Part shown: piece after piece, positions 55,201-63,514 of the stretch
Layout of the letters: each line of letters starts with the position of its first letter
Position numbering within the stretch: position 1 is the stretch's first letter
Origin: Xanthomonas hortorum
Lineage (GTDB): Bacteria > Pseudomonadota > Gammaproteobacteria > Xanthomonadales > Xanthomonadaceae
Assembly (NCBI RefSeq): GCF_002940005.1
Contig: NZ_MDEF01000002.1
DNA length: 64,000 bases
Strand: one strand, 5' to 3'
Program-made: the position numbers and the translations under genes
Notes under the pieces: generated by a model
Seen by the model: only the letters and a program-made list of their open reading frames with translations
Database searches by the model: none
What the model was told of the DNA's origin: nothing

Positions 55201-56282
55201 CCGAGCGACACCGTGCCCGGCGCAAACGAGCCGGCGCTGTGACCGATGGCCACCGAATCGGTGTTGCCTGGCTGATTGGGAAAGATGTTGGAATCGTAGC
55301 CAATGGCAATCGCATAATCGGACTGGCTCTGCGCCCCTGCGCCCAGCGCGATGCCGCCTGTTCCGGTGGCGGCGGTGATCGAACCGAAGTTACTGATGCC
55401 ACCGACCACCACGCTCTGCACGCCGCTGGCCAATGCGGTATCGCCGACCGCGATACTGCTGCTGCCTTCGCTGCGCGCTCTATAACCGAACGCGGTGGAC
55501 GCATCTCCGCTGGCACGCGACAAATAGCCGCCTGCACTGGAGAGGAATCCACTGGCAGTGGACAAACCGCCGATCGCAGTGGCCCCATCGTCGAACGTCT
55601 GGGCGCGGTACCCCAGTGCCGTGCTCTGCACACCGTCAGCACCAGCACCACTGCCCAACGCAGTGGAAAACGGATCGCTGGCCAGTGCACCACCACCGAT
55701 GGCGGTAGAGCCCACACCGGATGCCTGCGCGGCTTGTTCGCGTTGCCCGATGACAAAACCGGATGCGTCGTAATCGTAGACCGTTGCAACGCCGCCAATG
55801 GCGGTAGCCGATTCTCCTGCAGCCGAGGCGTTATGCCCGATCGCCGTCGCATCGCGCTCCAGTGCCAGGCTTCCGCCGCCGAGTGCGCTGGTTCCATCGC
55901 CCAGGGCATTGCTTGCGTTGCCCAGCGCCAGGGCGTCCTGGCCCTCTGCGAACGCCGGCACATCCGTGTCGGCGTTCGGTATGGCCGAGGTCTGCGTGGT
56001 CGCGGCTGCGGAATCTGCGTTACCGGCCGCTGTTGCAGCCCCGGTGTCGCAATGCTGCTGACCGTCGGCCACCGTGCAGCGCGTGATCACAGTCGCTTGC
56101 GGGGATGCGGCCTCGGCAACTCCGGCCATGCCGACGAGTACCAGCATCATCGCCGCCGCCAGCCCACCGCTCGCTTGCAGATGCACTCGACTGAAGGGTG
56201 GGTTTATCAAATCACAGACACGTCGCGCCGTTCGGCGATGAGCACACTGCTCACCACCGGCATTCAATTGAATTCGCTTCAT
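52287..56282 (-). CDS. xadA2: Trimeric autotransporter adhesin, XadA type, without ESPR
   Basis: A 1331-residue relative of xadA1. The start is MKRIQLNAGG, preceded by AAGG at five bases; an ATG six codons earlier is also possible. The N-terminus is a basic segment plus a hydrophobic core (AAAMMLVLVGMAGVAEAAS), not an ESPR. YadA-head repeats follow, with three neck units (DAVNVAQL, DAINGGQL, DAVNKGQL) and an Ala-rich stalk stretch. The YadA anchor is practically the same as that of xadA1. Two head inserts resemble each other (YDYDASGFVIG and PVFDASGSIVG). The frameshifted protease follows after 106 bp. Confidence 0.92.
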   Translation of the reverse strand: MKRIQLNAGGEQCAHRRTARRVCDLINPPFSRVHLQASGGLAAAMMLVLVGMAGVAEAASPQATVITRCTVADGQQHCDTGAATAAGNADSAAATTQTSAIPNADTDVPAFAEGQDALALGNASNALGDGTSALGGGSLALERDATAIGHNASAAGESATAIGGVATVYDYDASGFVIGQREQAAQASGVGSTAIGGGALASDPFSTALGSGAGADGVQSTALGYRAQTFDDGATAIGGLSTASGFLSSAGGYLSRASGDASTAFGYRARSEGSSSIAVGDTALASGVQSVVVGGISNFGSITAATGTGGIALGAGAQSQSDYAIAIGYDSNIFPNQPGNTDSVAIGHSAGSFAPGTVSLGGFSLASGDGSVAVGHDSVAYAENSIALGARASTSWFNGNNTAIGADAQTNGTDAVAIGYGARVGDWVDDAWNRSAASAVALGARSYAYRSNTVSVGDVQAGLTRQITSVAAGTEANDAVNVAQLDSVRAVAERLDSTLAIGKTDGDETAAYVDGLNAIALGSASNAIGDGANALGSGSLALGRDTVAVGHNASAADASAVAVGGVASVPVFDASGSIVGAQEQATLAQARGAVALGSGAVAARSFATAVGTGAAASGEQSMAAGFSARAQDDVATAVGAFSTARGLAASAFGFGALANASLTTAVGFNASSIGESSVAVGSLAVAAGERSVTVGGMSLISSNLRPAGALGVGGVAIGAGARSDGDYAIALGYNANVFSNDTNTDAVAIGHSAASFAPRTVSLGTLSSSEGAEAIAVGYDARAVSSRSIAIGSGATTSIFSGDNIALGTNARAEAPDAIAIGRDASVGVFIGDTGSAAMALGVQSTALGDNSVAMGYNAFTRQSGSNAVALGANAGASGADSVALGAGSRTYEANVVSVGNGNGRGGPATRRIVNVGAGAIANGSSDAINGGQLFGALSNAASFLGGGAAIGAQGVFVAPTYVIQGSSYSNVGAALTALDSKVSELDARNATATTGVAARSSAARVARATATATTVAPVAQTPTAASGLADAATDDGVQSTLMAADRTTDSALSSAAATASGLAASDGVQGTPTAAVVGSITPAATSTAVGTAAVANHATGTAIGGSAYAHGPNDTAIGSNARVNADGSTAVGANTQIAAVATNAVAMGEGAQVSAASGTAIGQGARASAQGAVALGQGSVADRANTVSVGSVGGERQVANVAAGTRATDAVNKGQLDNGVAAANSYTDSRYSAMADSFETYQGDIEDRLRRQNRRLDRQGAMSSAMLNMSASVAGIASQNRVGAGVGFQNGESALSVGYQRAISPRATVTVGGALSGDDRSIGVGAGFGW

Positions 56283-56925
56283 TAACGCCTTACTCCCCAT
56301 TGGCCTGGTATGTAGAAACCGACCACCGCACGACTGCGTCGCACAGTCCCCCTGAGGTTTATCGAAAACGCACTCGCTTACCTCCTGCATCGGGAAAATC
56401 CCGCGCAAAAGAATCAGCGATAGAAACGTGAATTTGCAGCGGAAACCGTGTGAATCAGAGATTCATAACGTTGGATGAATTTATTGAAAAACAAAAATTC
56501 AGATGAGATTAACGTCACACAAGCGACATCATCGAACGCACCGACTAAACACCTAGTATTTTTATAGTTACTTAAAGTAAACCACGTATCGACATTCAAA
56601 AAATGTAATAGCGACGTACCCGACTGCGACGCGATCACGCGCGGTTGCAGCTGCACTGATCGGGAGTTATCAATAGCGAAAGGTCGTGCCTCAGCTGCAA
56701 CGCCCGCCGGACATGCGCAGTCCCGATGCACGGGCGCTCGATGGAATGAGGAAACCTTGCATGCGCCTGCCGCAGACAAGCCGGCTTGCATCGCTTGAAA
56801 GCGGGTCTGACCATGCGCGGCTCGATCGGCGTTCGATGCGCTCTTCTGGACGACGCGCATCGCGGGCAGGATCAAGCAACCCGCGAAAACCGCGTGCAGA
56901 TGCATGCACGCAGCAGCAGAAACGA
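56283..56925. other. AT-rich gene-free region upstream of xadA2
   Basis: About 640 bp with a markedly AT-rich middle (56450-56620, with ATAAAAATACTA on the minus strand) and no convincing gene on either strand. It probably contains the xadA2 promoter, but I could not pick a single -35/-10 pair. Confidence 0.6.
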
Positions 56926-56959
56926 CGACGGCCGTGTGCATCGCTGCACACGGCCGTCG
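56926..56959 (-). terminator. Hairpin terminator of purL
   Basis: CGACGGCCGTGTGCA and TGCACACGGCCGTCG form a perfect 15-bp stem with loop TCGC, about 52 bp after the purL stop. The T-tract is weak on both strands. Confidence 0.75.
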
Positions 56960-57011
56960 AATGAAGCGGTTGCTTCGGGCGCTCTAACTCACACCGCAGA
57001 GCTGCACAGCA

Positions 57012-60000
57012 TCAACCACACCACACGCGCGCATTGCGGAACATCCGCAGCCACGGCGAGTCCTCGCCCCAGTCGGCCGGGTGCCAACTCAGGTTTGCCG
57101 TGCGCGGGGTGCGCTCGGGGTGCGGCATCAGGATGGTGGCGCGGCCGTCGGTGCTGGTCAGGCCAGTGATGCCGTCCGGCGAGCCGTTCGGATTGAGCGG
57201 GTAATGCGACGCCACTGCGCCGTCGCCGTCGATGAAACGCAGGGCCACACGCACGGCCGCCTGATCCACCACGGTGTCGAACTCGGCGCGGCCTTCGCCA
57301 TGCGCCACCGCCACCGGAATCCGCGAGCCGGCCATGCCGCGCAGGAACAGCGACGGCGACTCCACCACTTCCAGCAATGCGGTGCGCGCTTCGAACTGCT
57401 CGCTACGATTGCGCAGAAAACGCGGCCAATGCTCGGCACCGGGAATGATGTCCTTGAGCTGGCTGAGCATCTGGCAGCCGTTGCACACGCCAAGCGCGAA
57501 GGTATCGCTGCGCGCGAAGAAGTCGGCAAACGCATCGCGCAAGGCCGAACGCTCCAGGATCGAGGTGGCCCAACCGCGTCCGGCACCAAGCACGTCGCCG
57601 TAGCTGAAACCGCCGCAGGCCGCGAAACCGGAGAACTGCGCCAGATCCACACGGCCTTCGATCAGGTCGCTCATATGCACGTCGAACGCACGGAAACCGG
57701 CGCGCTCGAAGTTGTAGGCCATCTCGATCTGCCCGTTGACGCCCTGCTCGCGCAGAATCGCCACCTTGGGCCGCGCACCGGTCGCCACGAACGGCGCGGC
57801 CACGTCTTCGGAGGGATCGAACACCAGCTTGGGGCGCAATCCGGGCGCCTTGAAATCGCGTGCCAGCATGCGCTCTTCGTCGGCACTGTCCGGGTTGTCG
57901 CGCAGTTTCTGCATGGCGTGCGTCACCGACCACCAGGCATCGAACAATTCTTCCCAACGCCACTCGGCCAGCACCCGGCCCTGCCCGCTCACGCGGATAC
58001 GCGGCGCACCGGTGGGGCGTGCAATGCGCTGCGCGCATTCGGTCAAGGCATGGCGCTCGACCAGATCGGCGAACGCGGCGCGATCCTCGCTGGCGATCTG
58101 CACCACCGCACCCAGTTCTTCGTTGAACAGACTGCGGAACGCATCGTCGCCCCAGGCATCGAGCGTGATATCCAGACCCTGCCGCGAGGCGAACGCCATT
58201 TCGCACAGCGCCGCAAACGCACCGCCATCGCTGCGATCGTGATACGCCAGCAGCAAGCCGCTCTCGCGCGCCGCACGGATCAGTTCGAAGAAACTCCGCA
58301 GCCGCTGCGCATCGTCCAGATCCGGCACTTCACCACCGAAGGCCGGCAGCGCCGCATCGTCGGCATATACCTGCGCCAACACCGACCCGCCCAGGCGCTG
58401 CTTGCCGCCACCCAACCCGATCAACCACAGCTCGCTCTCTTCGTCGCTGCGCAACAACGACGTCAGTTGCGTGCGCACATCGCCCACCGGTGCGAACGCA
58501 CTGATGATCAGCGAGACAGGTGAAACGCTCTTGTGGGCGATGGGATTGGGGATTGGGGATTGGGGATTCGTAACAGCAGAAAGCTCTAGGGTTTCGCCAA
58601 TCCCGAATGCCGAATCACCAATCCCGGCTCCTTGCCACTGCGCCTGCATCGACAGCGAGTCCTTGCCCACCGGCACGCTCAATTCGAGTGCCGGGCACAG
58701 TTCCATGCCGATCGCGCGCACCGCGTCGTACAACAAGGCGTCTTCGCCGACGTGACCGGCGGCGGCCATCCAGTTGGCCGAGAGCTTGATGCTGTCCAGC
58801 GTCTGCACCGGTGCGGCGCACAGGTTGGTGATCGCCTCGCCCACCGCCATGCGCGCCGACGCCGCAGCGTTCAACAACGCCAGCGGAGTGCGCTCGCCGA
58901 TCGACATCGCTTCGCCAGCAAACGTCTCGAATCCAGCCATCGTGATCGCGCAATCGGCCAGCGGCAGCTGCCATGGCCCGATCATCTGCTCGCGCGCGGT
59001 CAAACCGCCCACGCTGCGGTCGCCGATGGTGACCAGAAAGCTCTTGGACGCGACCGTGGGATGGGCCAGCACCCGCAAACCGGCCTGCTGCAGGTCCAAC
59101 GCGGCGGTCTGCAGCACCGGCCACTGCGGCGCCGGCGGATGCACCGCATCGCGATGCATCTTCGGCGCTTTGCCGAACAGCACGTCCATCGGCAAATCAA
59201 TCGGGAGCCGGGATTGGGGATTCGGGATTGGGGATTGGTTGAAAGCAACGGCGGACCCGGCAACTGACGAATCGCTTTTGCGAATCTCCAATCCCGAATC
59301 CCCAATCCCGTCCCCAAACACGCCATACCCAACCACCAGCCGCTCCTCGGCCGTGGCGACGCCGACGGCGGCGAACGGGCAGCGCTCGCGGGCGCAGATG
59401 TCGGCAAATTCCTGCAGACGCGCCTGCGGCACGCCCAGCACGTAGCGTTCCTGCGATTCGTTGCACCACAGTTCCAGCGGCGACAACGAGGGGTCGTCTG
59501 TGAGCACGCGGCCCAGGTCGATGACGCCGCCCACGCCGGAGTCGTGCAGCAGCTCGGGGATGGCGTTGGACAGGCCGCCCGCGCCCACGTCGTGGAACCA
59601 GCGGATCGGGTTGTCCGTGCCCAGCGCCACGCAGCGATCGATGACCTCCTGGCAGCGGCGTTCCATCTCCGGGTTTTCGCGCTGCACGCTGGCAAAATCC
59701 AGCGCCTCGGCACTGTCGCCTGCCGCCACCGAACTGGCGGCGCCGCCGCCCAGGCCGATCAGCATCGCCGGCCCGCCGAGCACGATCACCGCATCGCCCG
59801 GCTGCAGGCGCAGCTTCTCGACCTGAGTGCGGTCGATCGCGCCCAGGCCGCCGGCCAGCATGATCGGCTTGTCGTAGGCGCGGGTCAGACCCTCGCCTTC
59901 GGCGAGCTCGAAACTGCGGAAATAGCCGAGCAGATTCGGCCGGCCGAATTCGTTGTTGAACGCAGCGCCGCCGAGCGGGCCCTCGAGCATGATGTCCAGC

Positions 60001-61064
60001 GCCGGGGCCATGCGCGGGTTCAGCGCGCGCGGCGCCTCCCACGGCTGCGGCAGGGTCGGGATGCGCAGATGCGACACCGTAAAGCCGGTCAGACCGGCCT
60101 TGGGCTTGCCGCCGCGGCCGGTGGCGCCTTCGTCGCGGATCTCGCCGCCCGCACCGGTCGCCGCGCCAGGAAACGGCGCGATCGCGGTTGGGTGGTTATG
60201 CGTTTCCACCTTGATCGCAAATGCCGACGGCAACACCGCTTCGCTGCGGTATTCGCCGCTGGCCGGGTCCGGGCGATAACGCGCGGCCGGCACGCCTTCC
60301 ACCACCGCGGCGTTGTCGCTATAGGCCGACAAGGTGTGCTGCGGGGTCTGCTGGTGGGTGTGCTTGATCATGCGGAACAGCGAGCGTTCCTGCGGCTTGC
60401 CGTCGATGCTCCAGCTGGCGTTGAAGATCTTGTGCCGGCAATGCTCGGAGTTGGCCTGGGCGAACATCATCAGCTCGACGTCGGTCGGGTCGCGGCCCAG
60501 CGCGGCGAAGCGTTCGCGCAGGTAGTCGATCTCGTCCTGCGCCAGGGCCAGGCCCAGCGTGCGGTTGGCCTGCTCCAGCGCATCCAGCGCCACGTGCTGC
60601 AACTGGCCACGATCGGGCTCGTTGAACAGCGCCTCGGCGGCGGCGGCCGAACCGAGCAGCGATTGGGTCATCGGGTCGTGCAGCAGCTTGGCCACGGCGG
60701 CCTGGTCGGCGTCGTTGTCCGGCCAGCCGGCCAGATCGATGCGGGTACCGCGCTCCACACGCTGGATCGGCTGCCCGGCCCCGCGCACCAGTTCGGTGGC
60801 CTTGCTCGACCACGGCGACAGCGTGCCCAGACGCGGCACCACATAGCGCGAGGAGGCGTCCTCGGCACGCGGCGCGGGCGCCGCTTCGGCCTGCAGAATC
60901 CGCTGCAAGGTGGCCTGATCGGGCGCTTGCCCGGCCTCGACGCGGATGAAGTACACGTGCCAGGCGCCAATGATGCGTAGCGCGGGGACGAGGGTTTGCA
61001 GGCGGGTTTCGAGCCGAGCGCGGCGGAACGGCGAAAGGGCGGAAGCGCCCTCGAGGACCATCAT
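57012..61064 (-). CDS. purL: Phosphoribosylformylglycinamidine synthase with two repeat-derived insertions
   Basis: Large single-chain PurL: ATP- and glutamine-dependent amidation of FGAR in purine synthesis. The 1350 residues comprise an N-terminal PurS-like part, the linker, the synthetase core (EVETHNHPTA-like VETHNHPTAIAPFPG, AAFNNEFGRPNLLGYFR) and a C-terminal glutaminase with the catalytic Cys in ALGVCNGCQMLSQL and HGEGRAEF. Residues ~585-619 and ~813-841 are encoded by GGGATT-type repeat elements read in frame (GIGDSGLEIRKSDSS, NQSPIPNPQSRL). Without them the length is close to the E. coli enzyme. Both fall in loops between conserved blocks. Confidence 0.96.
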   Translation of the reverse strand: MMVLEGASALSPFRRARLETRLQTLVPALRIIGAWHVYFIRVEAGQAPDQATLQRILQAEAAPAPRAEDASSRYVVPRLGTLSPWSSKATELVRGAGQPIQRVERGTRIDLAGWPDNDADQAAVAKLLHDPMTQSLLGSAAAAEALFNEPDRGQLQHVALDALEQANRTLGLALAQDEIDYLRERFAALGRDPTDVELMMFAQANSEHCRHKIFNASWSIDGKPQERSLFRMIKHTHQQTPQHTLSAYSDNAAVVEGVPAARYRPDPASGEYRSEAVLPSAFAIKVETHNHPTAIAPFPGAATGAGGEIRDEGATGRGGKPKAGLTGFTVSHLRIPTLPQPWEAPRALNPRMAPALDIMLEGPLGGAAFNNEFGRPNLLGYFRSFELAEGEGLTRAYDKPIMLAGGLGAIDRTQVEKLRLQPGDAVIVLGGPAMLIGLGGGAASSVAAGDSAEALDFASVQRENPEMERRCQEVIDRCVALGTDNPIRWFHDVGAGGLSNAIPELLHDSGVGGVIDLGRVLTDDPSLSPLELWCNESQERYVLGVPQARLQEFADICARERCPFAAVGVATAEERLVVGYGVFGDGIGDSGLEIRKSDSSVAGSAVAFNQSPIPNPQSRLPIDLPMDVLFGKAPKMHRDAVHPPAPQWPVLQTAALDLQQAGLRVLAHPTVASKSFLVTIGDRSVGGLTAREQMIGPWQLPLADCAITMAGFETFAGEAMSIGERTPLALLNAAASARMAVGEAITNLCAAPVQTLDSIKLSANWMAAAGHVGEDALLYDAVRAIGMELCPALELSVPVGKDSLSMQAQWQGAGIGDSAFGIGETLELSAVTNPQSPIPNPIAHKSVSPVSLIISAFAPVGDVRTQLTSLLRSDEESELWLIGLGGGKQRLGGSVLAQVYADDAALPAFGGEVPDLDDAQRLRSFFELIRAARESGLLLAYHDRSDGGAFAALCEMAFASRQGLDITLDAWGDDAFRSLFNEELGAVVQIASEDRAAFADLVERHALTECAQRIARPTGAPRIRVSGQGRVLAEWRWEELFDAWWSVTHAMQKLRDNPDSADEERMLARDFKAPGLRPKLVFDPSEDVAAPFVATGARPKVAILREQGVNGQIEMAYNFERAGFRAFDVHMSDLIEGRVDLAQFSGFAACGGFSYGDVLGAGRGWATSILERSALRDAFADFFARSDTFALGVCNGCQMLSQLKDIIPGAEHWPRFLRNRSEQFEARTALLEVVESPSLFLRGMAGSRIPVAVAHGEGRAEFDTVVDQAAVRVALRFIDGDGAVASHYPLNPNGSPDGITGLTSTDGRATILMPHPERTPRTANLSWHPADWGEDSPWLRMFRNARVWCG
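58541..58626. repeat. GGGATT hairpin element inserted in frame in purL (second)
   Basis: GGGATTGGGGATT words (58541-58569) face CCAATCCCGAATGCCGAATC words (58597-58626). The purL frame passes through as GIGDSAFGIGETLE...NPQSPIPNP, between WQ and the conserved SPVSLIISAFA block. The core contains AACAGCAGAAAGC, also present in the element next to glyA. Confidence 0.92.
59207..59312. repeat. GGGATT hairpin element inserted in frame in purL (first)
   Basis: GGGATTGGGGATTCGGGATT (from 59210) faces CCAATCCCGAATCCCCAATC (to 59310) across a ~45-bp core. The purL frame stays open through the ~106 bp and joins VVGYGVFGD to the conserved LPIDLPMDVLFGK. Confidence 0.92.
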
Positions 61065-61181
61065 GTCCGGGGAACCGTGTCAGAAACGGGGCTGCAGATT
61101 GTAACGGAGGTTGAGGGGCTCAGCGCCCGACGGAGCGTGGGCCGGTCGGTGATCGGCTGGGTAGCACCCGCCCTGCAACGC

Positions 61182-61215
61182 AAAAGGCCGGAATGCATGC
61201 GCACCCCGGCCTTTT
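61182..61215. terminator. Bidirectional terminator after dsbC
   Basis: AAAAGGCCGG and CCGGCCTTTT pair perfectly around a 14-base loop, 68 bp after the dsbC stop. It separates dsbC from purL, which lies in the same orientation. Confidence 0.88.
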
Positions 61216-61282
61216 GAGCGATCACGCTGGCGGTCGAAGCCACCAGCGCCGAAGCGGCATCACAACGCCGCTTGCAGAGACA

Positions 61283-62080
61283 TCAGCGGCTGCCGCCCGC
61301 CGTGGTGACGGCGCGCTTTTCCAGCGCCTCACGCAGCTGCGCCGGCGGCAGGTAGCCACCGAGCTGGGTGCCGTCCGGCGCGAAGATCGCCGGGGTGCCG
61401 TTGACGCCCAGGCGCTGGCCCAGCGTGTACTCCATCGACACCGGGTTCTTGCAGTCCTTGGAACTCACCGACTGACCGGACTTGGCGTTGGTCAGCGCCT
61501 GCTTGCGGTCGGCCGAGCACCACACCGCCACCATGTCCTTGTAGTCCTGGCTGCCCAGACCCATACGCGGGAAAGCGACGTATTCCACTGCGATGCCCTG
61601 CTTGTTCAGCTCGGCGATCTCGCTGTGCAGCTTGCGGCAGTAGCCGCATTCCACGTCGGTGAACACGGTGACCGCGTACTTCGGGTTCGCCGGCGCAAAC
61701 ACAATGCGGTCGGCCTTGGGGATGGTTTCCAGCTGCTTGCGGCGATACGCCAGCAGACCGGCGCTGGCGGCAAACTGCTTGTTCTGGATGTCGAACGGCT
61801 GCGCCTGCATCAGATAGCGGCCGTCGTCGCTGACGTACAGCACCTGCCCGCCCACCACCACTTCGCGGAAACCGGGGAACGGCGCGGCGCCGATGTAATC
61901 GGGCTTGAAGTCCGGGTCCAGCGCCTTGAGCGCCGTGCTCACACGCTGATCCACATTGCCGGTGGCGGCAGGCGCGGCGGCTGGCTTGGCGCCGGCATTG
62001 CTCGCCGCAGGCTGCGACGATTGTGCGCAGGCAGTAAGACTGATCGCGCCCAGCAGCGCGGCGATGGCAAGACGATACAT
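61283..62080 (-). CDS. dsbC: DsbC-family thiol:disulfide isomerase lipoprotein
   Basis: Periplasmic disulfide isomerase of 265 residues. The signal ends in the lipobox LTAC (residue ~18), so it is probably membrane-anchored, unlike soluble E. coli DsbC. An Ala/Pro linker leads to the dimerisation domain (GGQVLYVSDDGRYLMQAQPFD) and the thioredoxin domain with active site FTDVECGYCRKLH and cis-Pro loop GVNGTPAIFAPDG. Two further Cys (VWCSADR, SKDCKNP) match the structural disulfide of DsbC. It follows xerD by about 204 bp, an arrangement also known in E. coli (xerD-dsbC). Confidence 0.93.
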   Translation of the reverse strand: MYRLAIAALLGAISLTACAQSSQPAASNAGAKPAAAPAATGNVDQRVSTALKALDPDFKPDYIGAAPFPGFREVVVGGQVLYVSDDGRYLMQAQPFDIQNKQFAASAGLLAYRRKQLETIPKADRIVFAPANPKYAVTVFTDVECGYCRKLHSEIAELNKQGIAVEYVAFPRMGLGSQDYKDMVAVWCSADRKQALTNAKSGQSVSSKDCKNPVSMEYTLGQRLGVNGTPAIFAPDGTQLGGYLPPAQLREALEKRAVTTAGGSR

Positions 62081-62284
62081 TCACGCATCCAGTGGAATGG
62101 GGTACCTGGATTCTCGCACAGCGCAGATGAAGCAAGGCAACGCCCGGCTCAGTTTATTGGCGACCCGGAGCGCGGGTTCGTTGCGGGGATCGGCGCATGC
62201 GTCGTGGCGATTGCGCATTGACCGGCTCGCTGGCAGCCCCCTACCTGGCGAGATGCATCACCACCGGCCTGCCGCAGTACCCGT

Positions 62285-63256
62285 TCACCCGCGAGGATGA
62301 TGCTTGGCGTGCAGCTTTTGCAGATGCTGGCGCGCCACCAGCGTGTAGATCTGGGTGGTCGACAACGAGCTGTGGCCGAGCAGCATCTGCAGCGCGCGCA
62401 GGTCTGCGCCGTGGTTGAGCAGATGGGTGGCGAAGCTGTGGCGCAACCCGTGCGGGCTGACCGTGTCCGGGTCGATCCCGGCCACCGCCGCATAGCGTTT
62501 GACCAGTGCCCAGAACTGCTGGCGGCTGGGCGGTTGACGCGCGGCGTCGATGAACAGCGGCACCTGCCCATCGACCGGCGCCACCGGCTTGTGGCTGGCC
62601 AGCAGCGGGCGCGCCTCGTGCAGATAGCGCTCCAGCCAATGCTGGGATTCCTCGCCCAACGGCACCAGCCGATCCTTGCTGCCCTTGCCGGTCACCCGCA
62701 GTACGCCTTGACGCAGATTGACCCCCACCGCCGGCAGGTTGACCAGCTCGCTGACGCGCAGGCCGGCGGCATACATCAGCTCCAGCATGGCGCGATCGCG
62801 CAGGCCCAGCGGGCTGTCGATGTCGGGAGCGGCCAGCAGTGCTTCGATCTGACTTTCGGTCAGCGCCTTGGGCAAGCTGCGCGGCAAGTGGGGCGGATCG
62901 ATCAGCGCGGTCGGGTCGTCGCTGCGCAGGCCCTCGCGCAGACACAGCCCGTAGAACGCCCGCAGCGTCGACAACAACCGCGCCGTGCTGCGTGGCGAAT
63001 AGCGCGCCTCGGAGCGCCAGCGTAGATAGTCGAACACCGCAGCCCGATCGACGCCCAGCAGCCCGCCGCCGGCCCCGTCGCGCCAACGCGCCAGCCCTTC
63101 CAGATCGCGCCGATAGCTGTCCAGGGTCTGCCGTGCCACCCCGTTCTCGGCCCAGAAACGATCCAGGAAGCGCTCGATGGCGGCAGCGTCGGCTGCCTGC
63201 AGGGGCGGCAGCTGTTGGGCGAGTTGGCGACGTTCGGCAGGACTGCTGGCAGACAT
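62285..63256 (-). CDS. xerD: Site-specific tyrosine recombinase XerD
   Basis: Partner of XerC in resolving chromosome dimers at dif. The 323-residue protein has an N-terminal SAM-like domain (IERFLDRFWAENGVARQTL) and a catalytic domain with Arg in MYAAGLRVSELVNL, Lys in TGKGSKDRLVPLG, HGLRHSFATH, LLGHSSLSTTQIYT (His and Tyr). The start at MSASSPAE was chosen; a longer frame exists. It is a housekeeping gene, not part of a mobile element. Confidence 0.94.
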   Translation of the reverse strand: MSASSPAERRQLAQQLPPLQAADAAAIERFLDRFWAENGVARQTLDSYRRDLEGLARWRDGAGGGLLGVDRAAVFDYLRWRSEARYSPRSTARLLSTLRAFYGLCLREGLRSDDPTALIDPPHLPRSLPKALTESQIEALLAAPDIDSPLGLRDRAMLELMYAAGLRVSELVNLPAVGVNLRQGVLRVTGKGSKDRLVPLGEESQHWLERYLHEARPLLASHKPVAPVDGQVPLFIDAARQPPSRQQFWALVKRYAAVAGIDPDTVSPHGLRHSFATHLLNHGADLRALQMLLGHSSLSTTQIYTLVARQHLQKLHAKHHPRG

Positions 63257-63514
63257 CGCAACAGCATAGAGCCTGTCGCGCAGGATCCGATGCGATACGT
63301 TGGCGATGATTGAAGTGTTGGCAGCGCGCTCCTTGGCGCAACGGGCCGCCGTTGCAGCACGCACGCACTTTGCGCAGTCGCTTTGCCGGTTGCCGGCAAC
63401 ACCTCAGGGCGACCGCGTGACGCAGTTCGCCAGCCACTTGCTCGCTCTTATCTTCAGCACGGCGCTGCCGCAACTCGGCGTTGCTCGATCGCCTGCGCCG
63501 GCTATGCTCGCGGC

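Noticed and set aside
56414..56941. A 175-codon frame between xadA2 and purL
   Set aside because: It covers the AT-rich promoter-like region and the purL hairpin, has mixed composition and no recognisable domain or ribosome-binding site.
62285..63256. Integrase of a mobile element
   Set aside because: Motifs, length and the neighbouring dsbC identify the housekeeping XerD; there is no tRNA, attachment-site duplication or phage gene around it.
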